Position numbers and translations under genes: made by a program
Assembly (NCBI GenBank): GCA_963575745.1
Contig: CAUYUJ010000336.1
Coordinates: 486,580 to 550,579, forward strand
Source: Prorocentrum cordatum
Taxonomy: Eukaryota > Sar > Dinophyceae > Prorocentrales > Prorocentraceae
DNA: 64,000 bases
Reading direction: 5' to 3'
Notes under the pieces: model-generated
Told to the model about the DNA's origin: nothing
The model's database searches: none
The model's input: only the letters and a program-made list of their open reading frames with translations
Part shown: positions 61,032 through 64,000 of the stretch, one piece after another
Numbering within the stretch: position 1 is the first letter of the stretch
Layout: each line of letters starts with the position of its first letter

Positions 61032-63590
61032 AAGTCGACCCCTCGGACCTTTGGGGCGCGTTCCGAGCAGGATTTCGGCCTGAATCCATCAGGGGCGGCG
61101 CGGCGCGGGCCTGAAGGATGCGAAAACCATGAAAATCTTGAAAGGCGAGTCATCCAGGGTTCCTTGTCCAGCGCCCTTTGGAAGCGGCATGCCAGGTAAA
61201 GCCGAGATCAGGCCCAGATTCGGTACATGCGCAGTCTGGACAGGGCCAGGAGGGCGTTTGTAACGATCGCGGCCGGGCGGGGTTGGGACACGGACAAACT
61301 TTCCATAGCGTTCCAGAATTTTCCGAGAGAGCCCGAGAACGCGATGAGAAGGCCACGGCGCCCGATACATCCCCCAGAACGGTCTGATCTCAGAGATCCC
61401 CGAATCATCCCTGTCCGATGCTGTCCTTGTCCTGGCGTTGTCTTACACTCATGGGCGCAAAACGCACCCGAATCCGCAGCTTCACGGGCCCGACCTATGG
61501 GCCGCGACCCCGCGGATACGGTGCGTTGTTTCGCGGATGGTTTGCGCGGAACATATCCGTGCGACCGCGCATCGTCTCATCACGCCCTGGACTCCAGGCC
61601 GCGAGGGCGCGTATACGGACATGTCCGCCGCTCGTGGCACACGGGCCCAGGACCGGCATGGCCAGGATCGGTGCAGCTGTGCAGCTCCAGGGCTCTTTTC
61701 GACTTCCGATTCGATTCGGTTCGACTTCGATCGGTTCCGATTCCTGTTCGGTTTGACTCCGGATTCCAATTTGGATTTCGGTTTCTCTTTGCAGGCCTCA
61801 CTGGCTTGCCGACTTCCGCAGATCCGCATTCATTCCGATCGCCGATCCGATTTATCGATTCGGTTCTTGGCTCTCCTGCAGCTGGCGCGCGGCACGGGCC
61901 TCTCCCCTCAGAGGTACCGGCCGCCGGGGAGCGCCGCGGTCCTGCCGGAGGGCGCCTGGCGTTCGCAGGCGCGCGACGTGCGGCTGCAGGGCAACCGCCT
62001 GTGCGCAAGGCTGCGGCGAGAGGACGGCTCGCTGGCGCCCCAGGCCCGGCCTTCCGAGAGGGGCGTGAGCTCCAGGCCTACCAGCTGGAGTCGGAGGATC
62101 GCGCCGCATCGCCGACGCATCGGCGGTGCGGCTCGGCTCGATGTGGAGCCCGATGTCGTCCACGCCGACGTCGCCGATGCATCGCGGTTCACTGGCGTCC
62201 CAAAGGCCTGGGGTCTGGGGCTTTCATCTGGCATTGGGAGAACGCTCACCCAGACAAGTCGACCTAGGTCGGCATTGGCGTAAGGGTGTACCGGCCGGTT
62301 CAGTCCCTGGACGGTTTTGCGAATCCACGTGTGTCTCGCCAGATGCATTCGGTTGTCTTCGGACGTCGAGTAGTGATTCCGCCCGGATGCACTCGGAAAA
62401 CAGTGCCGCGCCCACACGTGGAGTGCCCCAGCAGCTTTCGTTAAAGGGCGTTTCCTAGAGCGGGTTTGGCCAATCGATCTCAGAGGAGGGCGAGTTGTGA
62501 CAACGGAAGTTGGCTTTCGGGGGGGCCCCTCATCGCCACGGGTGGACGCTTCTCGCGAAAGTGGTGCGATTGGATTCCGGGAAGGGGGTCCAATCGCACC
62601 GATTTTGAGTTGCTGTTGTCTCAACTCGCCTTGCTCCAGGGGACCCTCCGAAGGGGCGCGAGCCGACAACCTGCAGCCGATCCTGGCCACGCCAGTCTTA
62701 GGCCCAGGGCTGGTGCACATGCCCTCCCTGCCAATCCAGGAGGGAGTGCTTGCACCAGGCCAGGGCCAGGGATCGGCCTGGCCAGGATCGGTGTAGACGT
62801 ACAGCTGGCGCCCTCCGCTGGAAGCCGGCACCAGACTCCATTCGAGGCATTGCGCGTTTTCCGCTTTTTGTCAGACTTCTGGAAGCCTCCGCGAGGACCT
62901 ACAGGGACTTCCGTGGATCTCAGGAGACCTCCAGATACTTCCAGTTCGAAGCAGGGATCGAGGATCCAGGTTTGGGGATGTCATTGGGGCTTTGGGTTTA
63001 TTCTGGGCATTATGAGACGCCTTCGCCGCCGCAGGCTGGGTTCCCCTCGGAATTCGTAGCCTGGCCGCACCACGGAGCCCGGCATGGTCTGGGGAAACGG
63101 TTTTCAGGCGTGGGCCAGACGTCTGGCGCCACAGAAGATGACGTCTGAATTCGGATGCCTGAGAAGTTGGCACCAACACCGTCAGAGAGAAGACTCACAT
63201 GTTTGCCAGCATGAGTCCTCAAAAGATAAGGTTGCGCTCTGGGTGTGCAAGCTGTGTGGTGGAAGCTATGCGGTGCAGGTCTGTTTGCCTACTCATGGGT
63301 TGTCAACTCCAGTGCTCGTGCAGTGCAATCCACCTTTCAGAACTTGAAGTCCTCAACTCCCCTGCACAACCGATGTGGCCGCGATTTCGATGACGACTTG
63401 GCGCTGGCTGGCGCATCTCTGCGGCTGCTCTAGCGCACGCAAGCTCGCGCGCGGAGCGGCCAGCTGGTTTAGCGCAACCGACGCGGCCACGATGGCACTG
63501 ACCGACGAGAACTTCCCAGTGCGTCTCAAAGGCCGCGCTGGGGCGCGGGCACTTCAGTGCGGACTGGTGACTCGGGCGGGCGCGATGTCG
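61032..63590. other. No gene seen
   Basis: Many overlapping open frames without domains. A GGCCAGGATCGGTG word plus flanks is shared between about 61655 and 62775, and TTCGATTCGGTTCGA-type words cluster at 61700-61870. Nothing else is recognisable. Confidence 0.5.
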
Positions 63591-63790
63591 TTATGACGGC
63601 GACAACGGGGATAACGATGGTGATAGTAGCGATTGTGGTGGCGATGACGACGGTGATGGTGGCAATGCCAATGACCGCGCCGATGTTGGTGACGAGGATG
63701 ACCATATGATTTCCGTGTATCGGTGACGACGGTGGTTGACATACAATTCCGGCAATGGCGGTGATTGGCGATGACGGTAACTCCTGTGAC
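63591..63790. repeat. Degenerate GATGGTGAT-like trinucleotide region
   Basis: GACGGCGACAACGGGGATAA and similar GAT/GGT/GAC words. An eroded trinucleotide array. Confidence 0.55.
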
Positions 63791-64000
63791 GCGCTGGCGT
63801 TGACGAGGGTCATGGTGAGGGAGCGCGGGCGTGGAAATACAAGGAAGTTTGAAAGGTTTGGGTTGGGAAATATCGGTGCTTCATGTGTTTTTGAAAAGCT
63901 CTATGTTGAAGTGTTTCGAACACCGTTTGTTTGAGAAGGTTCGCGCGCGGTGGCGGTGCGCTCCTGCGACCTGCATAGTGTTATTCAATACGGATTCGTG

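Overview
The window looks like nuclear DNA from a dinoflagellate. The best evidence is three copies of the dinoflagellate 22-nt spliced leader (SL) embedded in the genome at 50772-50793 (exact), 58090-58111 (2 mismatches) and 39695-39732 (a full copy followed by a 5'-truncated second copy). Very high GC, abundant micro- and minisatellites and dense decayed retroelements fit the same host. The genus cannot be told. I see no convincing host gene and no tRNA or rRNA gene; nearly all coding signal is retroelement.

Layout. 1-1860: GC-rich flank with an SL-like relict. 1876-12473: an old Copia-order LTR retrotransposon (+ strand) with diverged LTRs and broken gag, integrase, RT and RNase H. 12.5-18 kb: no gene, but a 13-bp minisatellite, an ~86-bp degenerate tandem repeat, a CATA-type array and a C-rich minisatellite between inverted repeats. 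18.1-25.1 kb and 25.26-33.53 kb: two related tyrosine-recombinase (YR) retrotransposons on the - strand. Both encode gag with an N-terminal hydrophobic pair, an RT whose palm is interrupted between motifs B and C by a C5-cytosine-methyltransferase-like domain, RNase H, a YR, and a conserved single-pass membrane ORF (ORF3). The second has Ngaro/PAT-type split direct repeats (A1...B1-A2-B2) and is almost intact.

33.5-39.7 kb is repeat DNA: a large CATA/CAGA array, an ~250-340 bp degenerate repeat family, purine tracts, ATC repeats and ~98-bp repeats. 39.7-44.8 kb: LINE A, SL-headed, frameshifted, without RNase H. 45.1-47.2 kb: LINE B, 5'-truncated inside the RT, with a damaged RNase H. 47.3-50.1 kb: a pentanucleotide array, about 25 copies of a 77-bp minisatellite and a GAT array. 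50.2-50.5 kb: the C-terminal stump of LINE C. 50.77-57.4 kb: LINE D, SL-headed, apparently intact (ORF1 with zinc finger and coiled coil; ORF2 with endonuclease, RT, RNase H and zinc clusters). 58.1-60.3 kb: an SL-headed unit with zinc-ribbon coding sequence. 61-64 kb: nothing recognisable.

Two themes link the parts. LINE units lie head-to-tail on the + strand with long (TCC)n tracts between them, and the SL follows (TCC)n directly in three places, so the tract plus the AG inside the SL would rebuild a trans-splice acceptor. The YR elements are bracketed by CATA-type arrays at about 16.85, 25.1-25.26 and 33.53 kb, spaced roughly 8.26 kb apart.
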